Part shown: in pieces, positions 25,154 through 32,821 of the stretch | Position numbering within the stretch: position 1 is the first letter of the stretch | Layout of the letters: the number at the start of each line of letters is the position of its first letter | Assembly: GCA_903895255.1 (NCBI GenBank) | Contig: CAITTG010000057.1 | Location: 1-33,208 of the forward strand | Source: an uncultured Verrucomicrobia subdivision 3 bacterium | GTDB lineage: Bacteria; Verrucomicrobiota; Verrucomicrobiia; Limisphaerales; UBA11358 | Length of the DNA: 33,208 nt | Reading direction: 5' to 3' | Translations under genes and position numbers: made by a program | Notes under the pieces: generated by a model | What the model was told of the DNA's origin: nothing | Database searches by the model: none | What the model saw: the letters and a program-made list of their open reading frames with translations, nothing else

Positions 25154-26366
25154 GACCAAAACCACCGCCACGAAGGAACAGGCAACGCCCGCTCTGGTGC
25201 CGAAGCTGCGGTTTCCGGAGTTTCGGGGCGCGCCGGAGTGGGATGCAAAACAGATTAGCAACGTGGTTGGAAGTGTCAGAACTGGAAAACTTGATGCCAA
25301 TGCGATGGTCGCAAATGGCAAATACAGATTCTATACTTGCGCCGAGAACTACTACAAAATAGATAATTATGCTTTTGAAGGAGAGGCTTTGTTGATAGCT
25401 GGGAATGGTGCGAATCTCGGCTACATACATCATTACATAGGAAAGTTTAACGCCTACCAGAGAACCTACGTTTTGCAGGAGTTTGCCATCAATGTCCTTT
25501 TCCTGAAGTATTATTTAGATCGCAATTTGCCTGCTAGAATTTCTTTGGAAAAGAAGGACGGGAACACTCCTTATATTGTTTTAGGCACAGTCACAGAAAT
25601 GCCGCTTTTGGCTCCGAAAGACGAAGATGAACAACAAAAGATCGCCGAGTGCCTGAGTTCGGTGGACGAGCTGATCGCCGCGCAAGCGCGGAAACTGGAC
25701 GCGCTCAAGACCCATAAAAAAGGGCTGATGCAGCAGCTTTTCCCCCGCGAAGGCGAAACCCAACCCCGCCTCCGCTTCCCCGAATTCCAAAACGCCGGGG
25801 AGTGGGAAGAGCAAAGGCTGGATGATCTTGCACACTACGAAAATGGGAAGGCCCATGAAAACGACATTTCCGAGAAAGGACGATACATCGTCGTAAATTC
25901 AAAATTCATTTCAACCGAAGGAGCGGTCAGAAAATTCTCAAATGAAGGCTTCTGCATTGCCAATAAGGGGGACGTCTTAATGGTTTTGAGTGATGTGCCA
26001 AACGGAAGGGCTATCGCAAAATGCTATTTTGTTGAGTCTGAAGACCTATACACGGTAAATCAGCGCATCTGTAGAATTCGACCGACCCAAGTTAACGGGA
26101 GGTTCTTATTTTATGTCCTAGATAGGAACTCATACTTTTTGGATTTCGACGATGGCGTAAAACAGACAAACCTTCGCAAAGAGGATGTTGTTGGTTTCCC
26201 TCTTTGTGTGCCGCCCCAACCCGCCGAACAACAACGAATCGCCGACTGCCTCACCACCCTCGACGACCTTATCGCCGCGCAAACGCAAAAGCTCGAAGCC
26301 CTCAAGACCCACAAGAAGGGCCTGATGCAGCAGCTTTTCCCATCCCCGGAGGAGGTTGAAGCATGA
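25143..26366 (+). CDS. hsdS: Type I restriction-modification specificity subunit S
   Basis: The 407-residue subunit reads two half-sites of the DNA target. Two target-recognition domains, about residues 20-160 and 215-360, are each followed by the same helical spacer (EQQKIAECLSSVDELIAAQ and EQQRIADCLTTLDDLIAAQ, both continuing to LKTHKKGLMQQLFP). Each half opens with LRFPEF. The recognition domains are clearly more AT-rich than the spacers, as expected when such domains are exchanged between strains. The ATG at 25143 lies inside the end of hsdR. The stop overlaps the ATG of the next gene (26363-26366), pointing to coupled translation. Confidence 0.94.
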   Translation: MSSKTKTTATKEQATPALVPKLRFPEFRGAPEWDAKQISNVVGSVRTGKLDANAMVANGKYRFYTCAENYYKIDNYAFEGEALLIAGNGANLGYIHHYIGKFNAYQRTYVLQEFAINVLFLKYYLDRNLPARISLEKKDGNTPYIVLGTVTEMPLLAPKDEDEQQKIAECLSSVDELIAAQARKLDALKTHKKGLMQQLFPREGETQPRLRFPEFQNAGEWEEQRLDDLAHYENGKAHENDISEKGRYIVVNSKFISTEGAVRKFSNEGFCIANKGDVLMVLSDVPNGRAIAKCYFVESEDLYTVNQRICRIRPTQVNGRFLFYVLDRNSYFLDFDDGVKQTNLRKEDVVGFPLCVPPQPAEQQRIADCLTTLDDLIAAQTQKLEALKTHKKGLMQQLFPSPEEVEA

Positions 26367-27628
26367 GCCACGAAGCAATCGCCAAGGAACTTGCGGGCGC
26401 TAAAGAGCCAATCGTGTTGGTCTTTGCGTTCAACGCGACTGGAAAGACAAGACTGTCTGTTGCCTACAAGGATGCCACCAAGAGCGGCGACGGTAGTCAC
26501 GCCGGAGTCTATTACAACGCTTACAGTGAAGACCTCTTCGTCTGGGACAACGATCCAGAGCACAGCGAGGCCAACATCCGGCTCGACATTAGAAAGAGCA
26601 GTTTAAACCGCTTTCACAGCTCGCTTACCGAGGATGACATCCGCGACAAGCTCAACCGATTTCGTCCAAGCTATCGCTTCGACTTCATACCCCACGACAA
26701 CCCCGAGGACGGCATTAAGTCCGTGATGTTCTTCCACGAAGTCGCCGATCCAACAGACCCAAACAAGGTCTCCAAAGTCCCATTCAAAACCTCGCGCGGT
26801 GAAGAACGGATTTTCGTCTGGTGCTTTTTCCTCGCGCTATTCGATGTCGAAGGATGGGCGGACAAGCAATCGTCCCACTTTTTCATTGATGATCCTGTTT
26901 CGAGTCTCGATGACCACAACATCTTCATCACGGCATCGACCATTTACGACTTGATAGAGGAGCATCATGAGAAGCGAAAATTCGTCATTACTACGCACCA
27001 CATTGGGCTCTTCTCAATACTGTCGGACATGCTGACCAAGGGAGAAAAGGCTTCCAAATTCAAGAAGCTAACCCGCGTCTGTACCCTCAGCCTCAAGAAC
27101 GGTGAAGTTTCACTCGAAAGCTGCCTCAACGATGTGTTCCTTTACCACCTCCGCCTTCTCCAACTTTTGGATCGAGCACACACGGAGGGTGAAGTTAAGG
27201 CCTATCACTTCGCATTACTTCGCCAGGTTCTAGAGAACGTGGCGTCGTTCCTCGGAGTTGGGCAGTTCGGCTATGTTCTTAAACAAATCGGAATCGATGA
27301 CAAAGACGAGGTTGCCACCATCGTTAACACCATGTCCCACAAGAGGGTGTATTACTACGAGTCCGATGAGCTTAAATCCGATTCGCTGGCGACTTTTGAA
27401 AAGGTTTTCATCGGCTTGAAGGAGAAGTATCAATTTGTCCTCCACGCTCCTGTGGGCAAGCTTTCAGCGCAAGCGCCAGGGACGCCTGTGGTAAAAACTC
27501 CGACCAAATTCGCCAAAGCAACATCGACAAAGACGGCAAAGGAGCGCGAGGGGAAAGACCCAACGAAACCGGTCAAAGTCAGGGCGGCAGAGACCGTGAA
27601 GAAGCCAACAAGCAAAGCTCCGACATAA
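26363..27628 (+). CDS. PrrC-like anticodon nuclease (ABC-type ATPase plus ACNase domain)
   Basis: The 421-residue protein has an N-terminal ABC-type ATPase: FAFNATGKTRLS (Walker A, residues 22-33), YYNAYSEDLFVWDND, then RGEERIFVWCFF and FFIDDPVSSLDDHN (Walker B with D-loop), followed by FVITTHH. The second half carries YHFALLRQVLENVASFLG. Arg287 and Glu291 have the R-x3-E spacing of the PrrC active site (Arg320, Glu324), and His326 in NTMSHKR fits the third residue (His356). PrrC cuts a tRNA anticodon loop when a phage disables the linked type I R-M enzyme. The gene sits between hsdS and hsdM, overlaps hsdS by 4 bp, and has a GGAGG ribosome site. An extra tail of about 60 residues rich in Lys, Thr, Pro and Ala follows. 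Confidence 0.85.
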   Translation: MSHEAIAKELAGAKEPIVLVFAFNATGKTRLSVAYKDATKSGDGSHAGVYYNAYSEDLFVWDNDPEHSEANIRLDIRKSSLNRFHSSLTEDDIRDKLNRFRPSYRFDFIPHDNPEDGIKSVMFFHEVADPTDPNKVSKVPFKTSRGEERIFVWCFFLALFDVEGWADKQSSHFFIDDPVSSLDDHNIFITASTIYDLIEEHHEKRKFVITTHHIGLFSILSDMLTKGEKASKFKKLTRVCTLSLKNGEVSLESCLNDVFLYHLRLLQLLDRAHTEGEVKAYHFALLRQVLENVASFLGVGQFGYVLKQIGIDDKDEVATIVNTMSHKRVYYYESDELKSDSLATFEKVFIGLKEKYQFVLHAPVGKLSAQAPGTPVVKTPTKFAKATSTKTAKEREGKDPTKPVKVRAAETVKKPTSKAPT

Positions 27629-27639
27629 GGGACGAAATC

Positions 27640-29280
27640 ATGACCGATACCAGCCAAAAGCAACTAGGCAACACCCTCTGGAGCATCGCCGACCAACTGC
27701 GAGGAGCGATGGATGCGGACGACTTCCGCGACTACATGCTATCCTTCCTCTTCCTGCGCTACCTCTCGGACAATTACGAGACAGCGGCGAAAAAGGAGCT
27801 GGGAAGGGATTACCCCGATGTGGGCGGTGACACCCGCAAAGTGCCACTGTCTCTCTGGTATGCCAACAACGTGGATGACGTTCCAGAGTTTGAGAGGCAG
27901 ATGCGCCGGAAGGTGCATTACGTCATTCAACCGCCGCACCTCTGGAATAGCATCGCCAACATGGCCCGCACCCAGAACGCGGAATTGCTCAACACGCTGC
28001 AAGCGGGCTTCAAATACATCGAAACGGAATCCTTTGAGAGCACCTTTCAAGGTCTGTTCTCCGAGATCGACCTGAGTTCCCCCAAGCTGGGCAAGAAGTA
28101 TGAGGACCGGAACGCCAAGCTCTGCACCATCATCCAGAAGATCGCCGAAGGGCTGGCGGAGTTCTCCACGGACATCGACGCGCTGGGCGATGCGTATGAA
28201 TATCTGATCGGCCAGTTTGCCGCCGGGTCCGGCAAGAAGGCGGGCGAGTTCTACACCCCACAGCAGATTTCCGACATCCTCTCCGCCATCGTGACGCTGG
28301 ACAGCCAGGAACCGAAGACCGGCACGAAGAAGCGGCTGGAGAGCGTGATGGATTTCGCCTGCGGCTCCGGCTCCCTGCTGCTCAACGTGCGCAAAAAGGT
28401 TAACCAGGCGGGCGGCACCATCGGCAAGATTTTCGGCCAGGAAAAGAACATAACCACCTACAACCTCGCCCGCATGAACATGCTTCTGCACGGGGTGAAG
28501 GACACCGAGTTCGAAATCTTCCACGGCGACACCCTGCTCAACGAGTGGGACATGCTGCGCGAGCAGAACCCGGCAAAGAAGCCGAGCTTCGACGCCATCG
28601 TCGCCAATCCACCCTTCAGCTACCGCTGGGAGCCCACCGACGCGCTGGCTGACGACGTTCGCTTCAAAAGCCACGGCCTCGCCCCCAAGTCCGCCGCTGA
28701 CTTCGCTTTTCTTCTCCACGGCTTCCACTTCCTCAAAGACGAGGGCGTGATGGCCATCATTCTGCCGCATGGCGTGCTCTTCCGTGGCGGTGCCGAGGAA
28801 CGCATCCGCACCAAGCTTCTCAAAGACGGTCACATTGATACCGTCATCGGCCTCCCGGCCAATCTCTTTTATTCCACGGGTATTCCAGTCTGCATCTTGG
28901 TGCTCAAGAAGTGTAAGAAGCCGGACGACGTGCTGTTCATAAATGCCGCCGAGCATTTCGAGAAAGGCAAACGCCAGAACCAGCTCAAGCCCGAGCACAT
29001 TGCCAAGATCATCGAAACCTACCAGTTCCGAAAAGAAGAGAACCGCTATTCCAAAAGAATCTCGATGGAGCGTATCGCTGAGGAAGGATTCAACCTCAAT
29101 ATCTCGCGCTACATCAGCACCGCCATTTCTGAGTCCGAGATCAAGCTGGCGGATACTCATGACAAGTTGGTAGAAATCGAGAAAGTAATTCAAAAGACAA
29201 CGACTGAGCACAATAAATTCCTAAAAGAACTAAGCTTGCCTTTGTTGCCATCGACCAATTCTGATTCGTCAAAATCCTAG
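27640..29280 (+). CDS. hsdM: Type I restriction-modification DNA methyltransferase, subunit M
   Basis: The 546-residue N6-adenine methyltransferase protects host DNA with S-adenosylmethionine and joins HsdS in the core enzyme. Marks are the N-terminal helical domain (SIADQLRGAMDADDFRDYML), GEFYTPQQIS (203-211), motif I DFACGSGSLL (238-247), motif IV NPPF (323-326) and the C-terminal helices that contact HsdS. The ATG at 27640 has AAGGGA a few bases upstream, overlapping the end of the nuclease gene, with 11 bp between stop and start. Placing hsdM last, after the anticodon nuclease, differs from the classical prr order (M-S-C-R). Confidence 0.95.
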   Translation: MTDTSQKQLGNTLWSIADQLRGAMDADDFRDYMLSFLFLRYLSDNYETAAKKELGRDYPDVGGDTRKVPLSLWYANNVDDVPEFERQMRRKVHYVIQPPHLWNSIANMARTQNAELLNTLQAGFKYIETESFESTFQGLFSEIDLSSPKLGKKYEDRNAKLCTIIQKIAEGLAEFSTDIDALGDAYEYLIGQFAAGSGKKAGEFYTPQQISDILSAIVTLDSQEPKTGTKKRLESVMDFACGSGSLLLNVRKKVNQAGGTIGKIFGQEKNITTYNLARMNMLLHGVKDTEFEIFHGDTLLNEWDMLREQNPAKKPSFDAIVANPPFSYRWEPTDALADDVRFKSHGLAPKSAADFAFLLHGFHFLKDEGVMAIILPHGVLFRGGAEERIRTKLLKDGHIDTVIGLPANLFYSTGIPVCILVLKKCKKPDDVLFINAAEHFEKGKRQNQLKPEHIAKIIETYQFRKEENRYSKRISMERIAEEGFNLNISRYISTAISESEIKLADTHDKLVEIEKVIQKTTTEHNKFLKELSLPLLPSTNSDSSKS

Positions 29281-29321
29281 TCGGAGCCGAGGTCGACCGC
29301 TTTCTCCCCGTCCGTTCAAGC

Positions 29322-29379
29322 GGCACGAGCTTGTGGCTCGCTCTGCTGAGCGTGGCTTGCCACCGCCACAACTCGTGCC
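29322..29379. other. Three-way-junction inverted repeat after hsdM
   Basis: Outer arms GGCACGAG plus TTGTGGC (29322-29337, one bulged C) pair with GCCACAA plus CTCGTGCC (29365-29379). Inside are two small hairpins: CGCT/AGCG (29339-29352) and TGGC/GCCA (29353-29362). It lies 42 bp after the hsdM stop. It could be a terminator-like structure, an RNA element or a recombination site. Confidence 0.45.
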
Positions 29380-29920
29380 CCTTGTCCTGCCCCCATTCGT
29401 GACAGACGATTGGCTTTCCGTGCTCCACGGATGAGCCTTCCGGCTTGCCCCTGATTCCCCCAAGCCACGGCTCACCTCTCCGCACTCCCTTGCCAAACGT
29501 CTATTGATCGCGCCCCCGCGCCCCGATTGACCTTTGGTTGGATGCTCCCCTGTTATGAATCCAGCGGGGGTAGGCTGGAGTCACGCCAGCATCGCCCGCA
29601 TTCGCGGATATGGACTGTTTTTGCCATGGCGCGTTTTTTTGAAGGAAGACGCCGTCCTGCTGCTCCCCGTAGCCCGCTTGCTGCTCCGCCAAATTTTTCG
29701 TGTTGTTTCATTCCCGCTCTCGCGGGGAGGTTAATTTCCGGCGACGAAGAGCATGGGGACACGCCAGCGACACGGGCTATCCGGTAAAGCCTGATCCTTC
29801 GCTGTCATGCCCCATGCACGCCGGAAATAAACGCGTGTTCAGTTCAAAACATGGCTGCGCTGGAGGTGAAGCAAGCGGCATACGGCGAGACACGGACGGC
29901 AATCATCAAAAAAAAAGCTT
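29380..29920. other. Gap without a supported gene
   Basis: This 541-bp stretch holds small hairpins (TCCGTG/CACGGA at 29417-29431; CCCGC/GCGGG near 29717-29730) and two short overlapping ORFs (29527-29787 and 29534-29734) that I do not recognise and do not trust. An A-rich run directly before 29921 may help initiate the next gene. The promoter of the following operon should be here. Confidence 0.4.
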
Positions 29921-30310
29921 ATGAAAAACAAAAAATTTGAACTTGAAGCATCAGCACCAGCAAACGCCGTCCAGCAATCATCAAAGAAACGGGACTCCCG
30001 CCCCCCAATTGACATGAAGCGGAGAAACGCTAACCGCGCTTTGAACACAGACGCCTTGCTTGGCTTGCTGGCCAAGGAAACGCCCAACTTTTTTGACCTT
30101 GCCGAAGTTGTTGGCAAATGGGTCTGGATTCAGTTTAGCGACAAGCAGCCGCCCACCGTTACCAGTGTTTTGGCCGAGCTTGGCTTTCATTGGAACAATA
30201 AACGCCAATCGTGGCAGCACCCTTGCGGGCAGTATCGCGACAAACGGGCGACGTTTGACCCGCGCCAGAAATACACCAGTTATTTTCCCGCCGACCGCAA
30301 AGCAGCTTGA
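29921..30310 (+). CDS. Mobile-element accessory protein with GFxWN...W motif
   Basis: The 129-residue product has a basic, disordered N-terminus (to about residue 45). A compact domain follows: LAEVVGKWVWIQFSDKQPP, then VLAELGFHWNNKRQSWQHPCG and a final KYTSYFPAD. I know the GF-x-WN-x-KR-x-x-W motif from small proteins on plasmids and integrative elements; no function is established. The ATG is preceded by an A-rich stretch rather than a classical ribosome site. It opens a four-gene plus-strand operon; radC follows with 17 bp between. The N-terminal 40 residues may not be conserved. Confidence 0.7.
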   Translation: MKNKKFELEASAPANAVQQSSKKRDSRPPIDMKRRNANRALNTDALLGLLAKETPNFFDLAEVVGKWVWIQFSDKQPPTVTSVLAELGFHWNNKRQSWQHPCGQYRDKRATFDPRQKYTSYFPADRKAA

Positions 30311-30327
30311 ACCCCGGAGGAATCACC

Positions 30328-30849
30328 ATGAACGCACAATTTACGCCCATTCTGCCCGGACTGGAAAACATCGTGAAGCCGTTTAAATTCCCCGCCGGAC
30401 CTCATGAATACAAGGTTACTGTCTTGCGGGAATGCCCGACCCCGGAAAACTTGCAGCTTTGCGACACCCCCGATAAAGCCGCCGACTATTGGCGGATGCA
30501 CATTGCCACCCACCAGCATTTTAACCCAGACTGTGAATGTCTGGCCGTTCTGATACTGAACACCCGCCGCAAGGTGAAAGGCCATCATCTCGTTTCCATT
30601 GGTACGATGGACACGCTTTTAGTTCACCCCCGCGAAGTGTTCCGCATTGCTATTGCCACCGCCGCAAGTGCGCTGGTGGTCATGCACAACCACCCCAGCG
30701 GAGAAAGCACGCCCTCAGAGGCAGACGTTAAGGTGACACGGGATTTAATCCGCGCCGGCCAGCTTTTACGGCTGGAAGTGCTTGACCATGTGATTATTGG
30801 CAATGGCAACCGCGCCAGCTTGCGGGAATTGGGGTATTTCTACGCTTGA
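30328..30849 (+). CDS. RadC-like JAB/MPN-domain protein
   Basis: The 173-residue product carries the JAMM metalloprotease-like motif of RadC proteins: MHNHPSGESTPSEADVKVTRDL, with His-x-His-Pro and the later Asp as expected zinc ligands. It is preceded by LAVLILNTRRKVKGHHLVSIG and followed by LEVLDHVIIG. The ATG at 30328 has a strong ribosome site (CCGGAGG at 30314-30320). Unlike chromosomal RadC it lacks the N-terminal helix-hairpin-helix, which is common in mobile-element copies. Its role is unknown; a link to DNA repair was withdrawn for the family, and a part in element transfer or anti-restriction is only inference. The next gene starts 4 bp after the stop. Confidence 0.9.
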   Translation: MNAQFTPILPGLENIVKPFKFPAGPHEYKVTVLRECPTPENLQLCDTPDKAADYWRMHIATHQHFNPDCECLAVLILNTRRKVKGHHLVSIGTMDTLLVHPREVFRIAIATAASALVVMHNHPSGESTPSEADVKVTRDLIRAGQLLRLEVLDHVIIGNGNRASLRELGYFYA

Positions 30850-30853
30850 GGTT

Positions 30854-31054
30854 ATGAAACGCCGCAAATATCGCCTGCCCATCCCGCAGCATGAATTTGG
30901 ATTTGCCCCGGACGCCTTTAACCTGATGGCGGAATCAGGTTTAGACGGCGAACGCCTTGCCCGCGAACGCACCGAGGCCGACCGCGCCCGCCGCATGGCC
31001 GAAGCAGCCCAGACCCCACTATTTAGCACCAACCACACAACCCACCATGAATGA
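30854..31054 (+). CDS. Small hypothetical protein (66 aa) in the radC operon
   Basis: The 66-residue product starts MKRRKYRLPIPQHEFGFAPDAF and has an Arg/Glu/Ala-rich helix (GERLARERTEADRARRMAEAA). GAGG lies just before the ATG, and the gene overlaps the DUF6573 start by 8 bp. This tight packing supports a real gene. I do not recognise the family. Confidence 0.6.
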   Translation: MKRRKYRLPIPQHEFGFAPDAFNLMAESGLDGERLARERTEADRARRMAEAAQTPLFSTNHTTHHE

Positions 31055-31436
31055 TAATCCTTTTGGCCCCATTATTTACGCCTACACCCGCGCCCAGGCA
31101 TTAGCCGACGGCGTGCAGGTGGACATTACCACCACCGCCCAGGAAGCGGGAATCCGCTTCCCCGTATTTATCACCCGCACCGCCTTTAATGCCTTTGTGA
31201 CCGTCCCGCCCAATGTCACCGGGCAGGATGAAGCCGGGCGACTGTGGGACATTGTCTGGATGCTACGCCATGCCATCCGCAAAGCGCCCCCCGGCCAGAC
31301 GCGCTTGCCCTTTGCGCTTTACGTGCGCAACGACAACCGCGCCCCGCGCCTAATCAAGTTGATTGCCGAGTGTGGCCCGCTCGACATGGACAAGCCAGAA
31401 CCCGCCATCACCATCATGATGCCGGGCGAGGATTGA
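31047..31436 (+). CDS. DUF6573 family protein
   Basis: The 129-residue product reads MNDNPFGPIIYAYTRAQALADG, EAGIRFPVFITRTAFNAFV, QDEAGRLWDIVWMLRHAIRK and ALYVRNDNRAPRLIKLIAECGP, ending AITIMMPGED. These match what I know of DUF6573, a family found on plasmids and integrative elements with no assigned function. It overlaps the preceding 66-residue gene, which supports the ATG at 31047. A relic of the same gene lies at the left side of the island (21857-21915). The three-hairpin module begins 58 bp after its stop and may act as its 3' end. Confidence 0.85.
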   Translation: MNDNPFGPIIYAYTRAQALADGVQVDITTTAQEAGIRFPVFITRTAFNAFVTVPPNVTGQDEAGRLWDIVWMLRHAIRKAPPGQTRLPFALYVRNDNRAPRLIKLIAECGPLDMDKPEPAITIMMPGED

Positions 31437-31494
31437 CCGACGAGCACAGCCCACGCGCCCGGTTGAACTGGAAACGGTTTAGCCGGGCTGCCCT

Positions 31495-31614
31495 GTTGGG
31501 GGCTTACGTCGCCCCCAAGCCCCGCCGCCAGAGGCACGGCCTCTGGACACCTTCACCGCTCGCGCTGGCCTTCACGCTAACGCGCCCTTTCCGCAAGGGG
31601 CGGAAAGGAAAGTG
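31495..31614 (+). other. Three-hairpin non-coding module, right copy
   Basis: Hairpin 1 has arms GGGGGC (31498-31503) and GCCCCC (31511-31516). Hairpin 2 has arms CCAGAGGC (31528-31535) and GCCTCTGG (31539-31546). Hairpin 3 has arms TTTCCGC (31588-31594) and GCGGAAA (31600-31606). The linker CGCTCGCGCTGGCC is shared with the copy at 21081-21204. The gap from 31437 to 31678 holds nothing else that I can identify. Confidence 0.75.
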
Positions 31615-31678
31615 GTTGTATTGTTTCATGATAAATTTTCACCTTGCCAGCCGTCCCACGTCTTTGCGATAAGTTTGT

Positions 31679-32302
31679 ATGGTTTATCCACATTGGCATT
31701 ACTTCACCACCCTGGTTGACGACTTGGAGCACTCCACACGCTACGTTGATATTTGTAAGGCCAACTTCAATACTTTTTCCATTGAATATGCCCGCATAAT
31801 TTTTGCCGCCTGTTCAGAAATTGACGTTGTAGCCAAAATCCTTTGCGACAAAGTTCAGCCTGCAAGTAAGGCGGAAAACATTGATCGATACCGCGAAATT
31901 ATCACACAACATTTCCCTAATTTGGCATCAATTGAAATATGTTTGCCCAGCGCAGGCCTAGATTTCATACCCTGGGAGTCATGGCAACAAAAGCACAATC
32001 CCAAATGGTGGAAGAGCTACAACAACGTTAAACACAAGAGAGACACGCATTTTGAGGAAGCGAATCTTGAAAACTCCATACAGTCTGTCAGCGGATTGTG
32101 CGTGCTCGTTTGCCAGCTGTATCACATCGAACTGGCTTCGCATAAATTTCCGACACCTGATTTTCTCTTTCTTGGCACACAATATGGTTTTGGCGCTGCG
32201 TTCATCGGACAACCATCTTTTCATCTTCCGGATGGTTGCAGACCTCAGGGACAATGGGAATTGCGGGGAAAAAAGCAATTTTTCGTGCCAGACAAAAAAT
32301 AG
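31679..32302 (+). CDS. AT-rich hypothetical protein, possibly HEPN-like (207 aa)
   Basis: The 207-residue product has a helical first half (YVDICKANFNTFSIEYARIIFAACSEIDVVAKIL) and a motif WWKSYNNVKHKRDTHFEEANLENSIQSVSGL. It then has LCVLVCQLYHIELA and a C-terminal stretch with WELRGKKQFF. The YN-x-VKH-x-R...H...A-x-L-x-N pattern recalls HEPN-type helical domains found near defence genes, but the Arg-to-His spacing (R-x2-H) is shorter than the usual R-x4-6-H, so nuclease activity is doubtful. The gene is much more AT-rich than its neighbours, consistent with separate acquisition. It follows the right hairpin module and is not part of the DUF6573 operon. The start is uncertain. Confidence 0.6.
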   Translation: MVYPHWHYFTTLVDDLEHSTRYVDICKANFNTFSIEYARIIFAACSEIDVVAKILCDKVQPASKAENIDRYREIITQHFPNLASIEICLPSAGLDFIPWESWQQKHNPKWWKSYNNVKHKRDTHFEEANLENSIQSVSGLCVLVCQLYHIELASHKFPTPDFLFLGTQYGFGAAFIGQPSFHLPDGCRPQGQWELRGKKQFFVPDKK

Positions 32303-32418
32303 CATCCGCTATTTGGCCGCCCGTCGCGGTGGCCTGAGAGGGACAAAAGCACCGTCCGGAATGAAACTGCGCGTTTCGCGCATCGCCTAGCGACGCACTA
32401 GAAGTCGCCTGCAATTGC

Positions 32419-32625
32419 TCAGTCAATCCGGAAACGAAGCTGTCCTGAATTCCAGTCACGAAGTTGGCCGGAATCGATTCTGAAAACCAATTGGCCATTA
32501 TTCCAATCTCGCACCTGATCGCCATCAACCCTGTAAAGGAGCTGTCCGCTGTTCCAATCGCGAATTTGATCGCCTTCCATTCTCATAACCAGATGGCCAC
32601 TGTTCCAGTCTCGTATATGCCTCAT
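32419..32625 (-). CDS. Seventeen-residue tandem-repeat protein (beta-flower-like)
   Basis: From the ATG at 32625 the protein is four near-identical units of 17 residues, each of the form RDWN(S/N)G(Q/H)L-x-x-R(I/V/M)(D/E)G-x-Q(I/V/L). An in-frame ATG at 32685 would add 20 residues that do not fit the repeat. The alternating pattern with turns at NSG and (D/E)G suggests short beta hairpins, as in four-fold beta-flower proteins; this is inference. The DNA repeats with a 51-bp period. It is the last gene inside the right island end and lies opposite to its neighbour. Function unknown. Confidence 0.6.
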   Translation of the reverse strand: MRHIRDWNSGHLVMRMEGDQIRDWNSGQLLYRVDGDQVRDWNNGQLVFRIDSGQLRDWNSGQLRFRID

Positions 32626-32692
32626 GAAAGCAAGCCTAAACAGGTGATTTTGGCTTGTCGAGCAGACTTTGCTTTGGCTTCTCACCCTCGCC

Positions 32693-32715
32693 CCACTGTC
32701 AGTAAAACTGTCAGT
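32693..32715 (+). repeat. Island end, right copy of direct repeat (two ACTGTCAG units)
   Basis: CCACTGTCAG and AACTGTCAGT are separated by TAA. It matches the left copy at 20202-20224 in 20 of 23 positions, in the same orientation. Confidence 0.6.
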
Positions 32716-32761
32716 CCAAAGGCTGGAAAGTTCACCAAAATACTGGCCAGTTTTGACGAAT

Positions 32762-32785
32762 AAACCTTGATTTTACAGGGGTTTT
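32762..32785 (-). repeat. Island end, right copy of inverted repeat
   Basis: On the minus strand it reads AAAACCCCTGTAAAATCAAG and then GTTT, similar to 20161-20184. Like the left copy it lies outside the direct repeat, so the two ends are arranged symmetrically. Confidence 0.45.
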
Positions 32786-32821
32786 TGCTATATTTGGGGT
32801 GTTCTGAATCGGTGCCACAGA

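Noticed and set aside
29322..29379. Integron attC site
   Set aside because: The GTTRRRY/RYYYAAC core sites are not present at the stem base, and no integron integrase is in the window.
29527..29787. 86-residue and 66-residue ORFs in the gap after hsdM
   Set aside because: They overlap in different frames, show no recognisable motif and have no convincing ribosome site.
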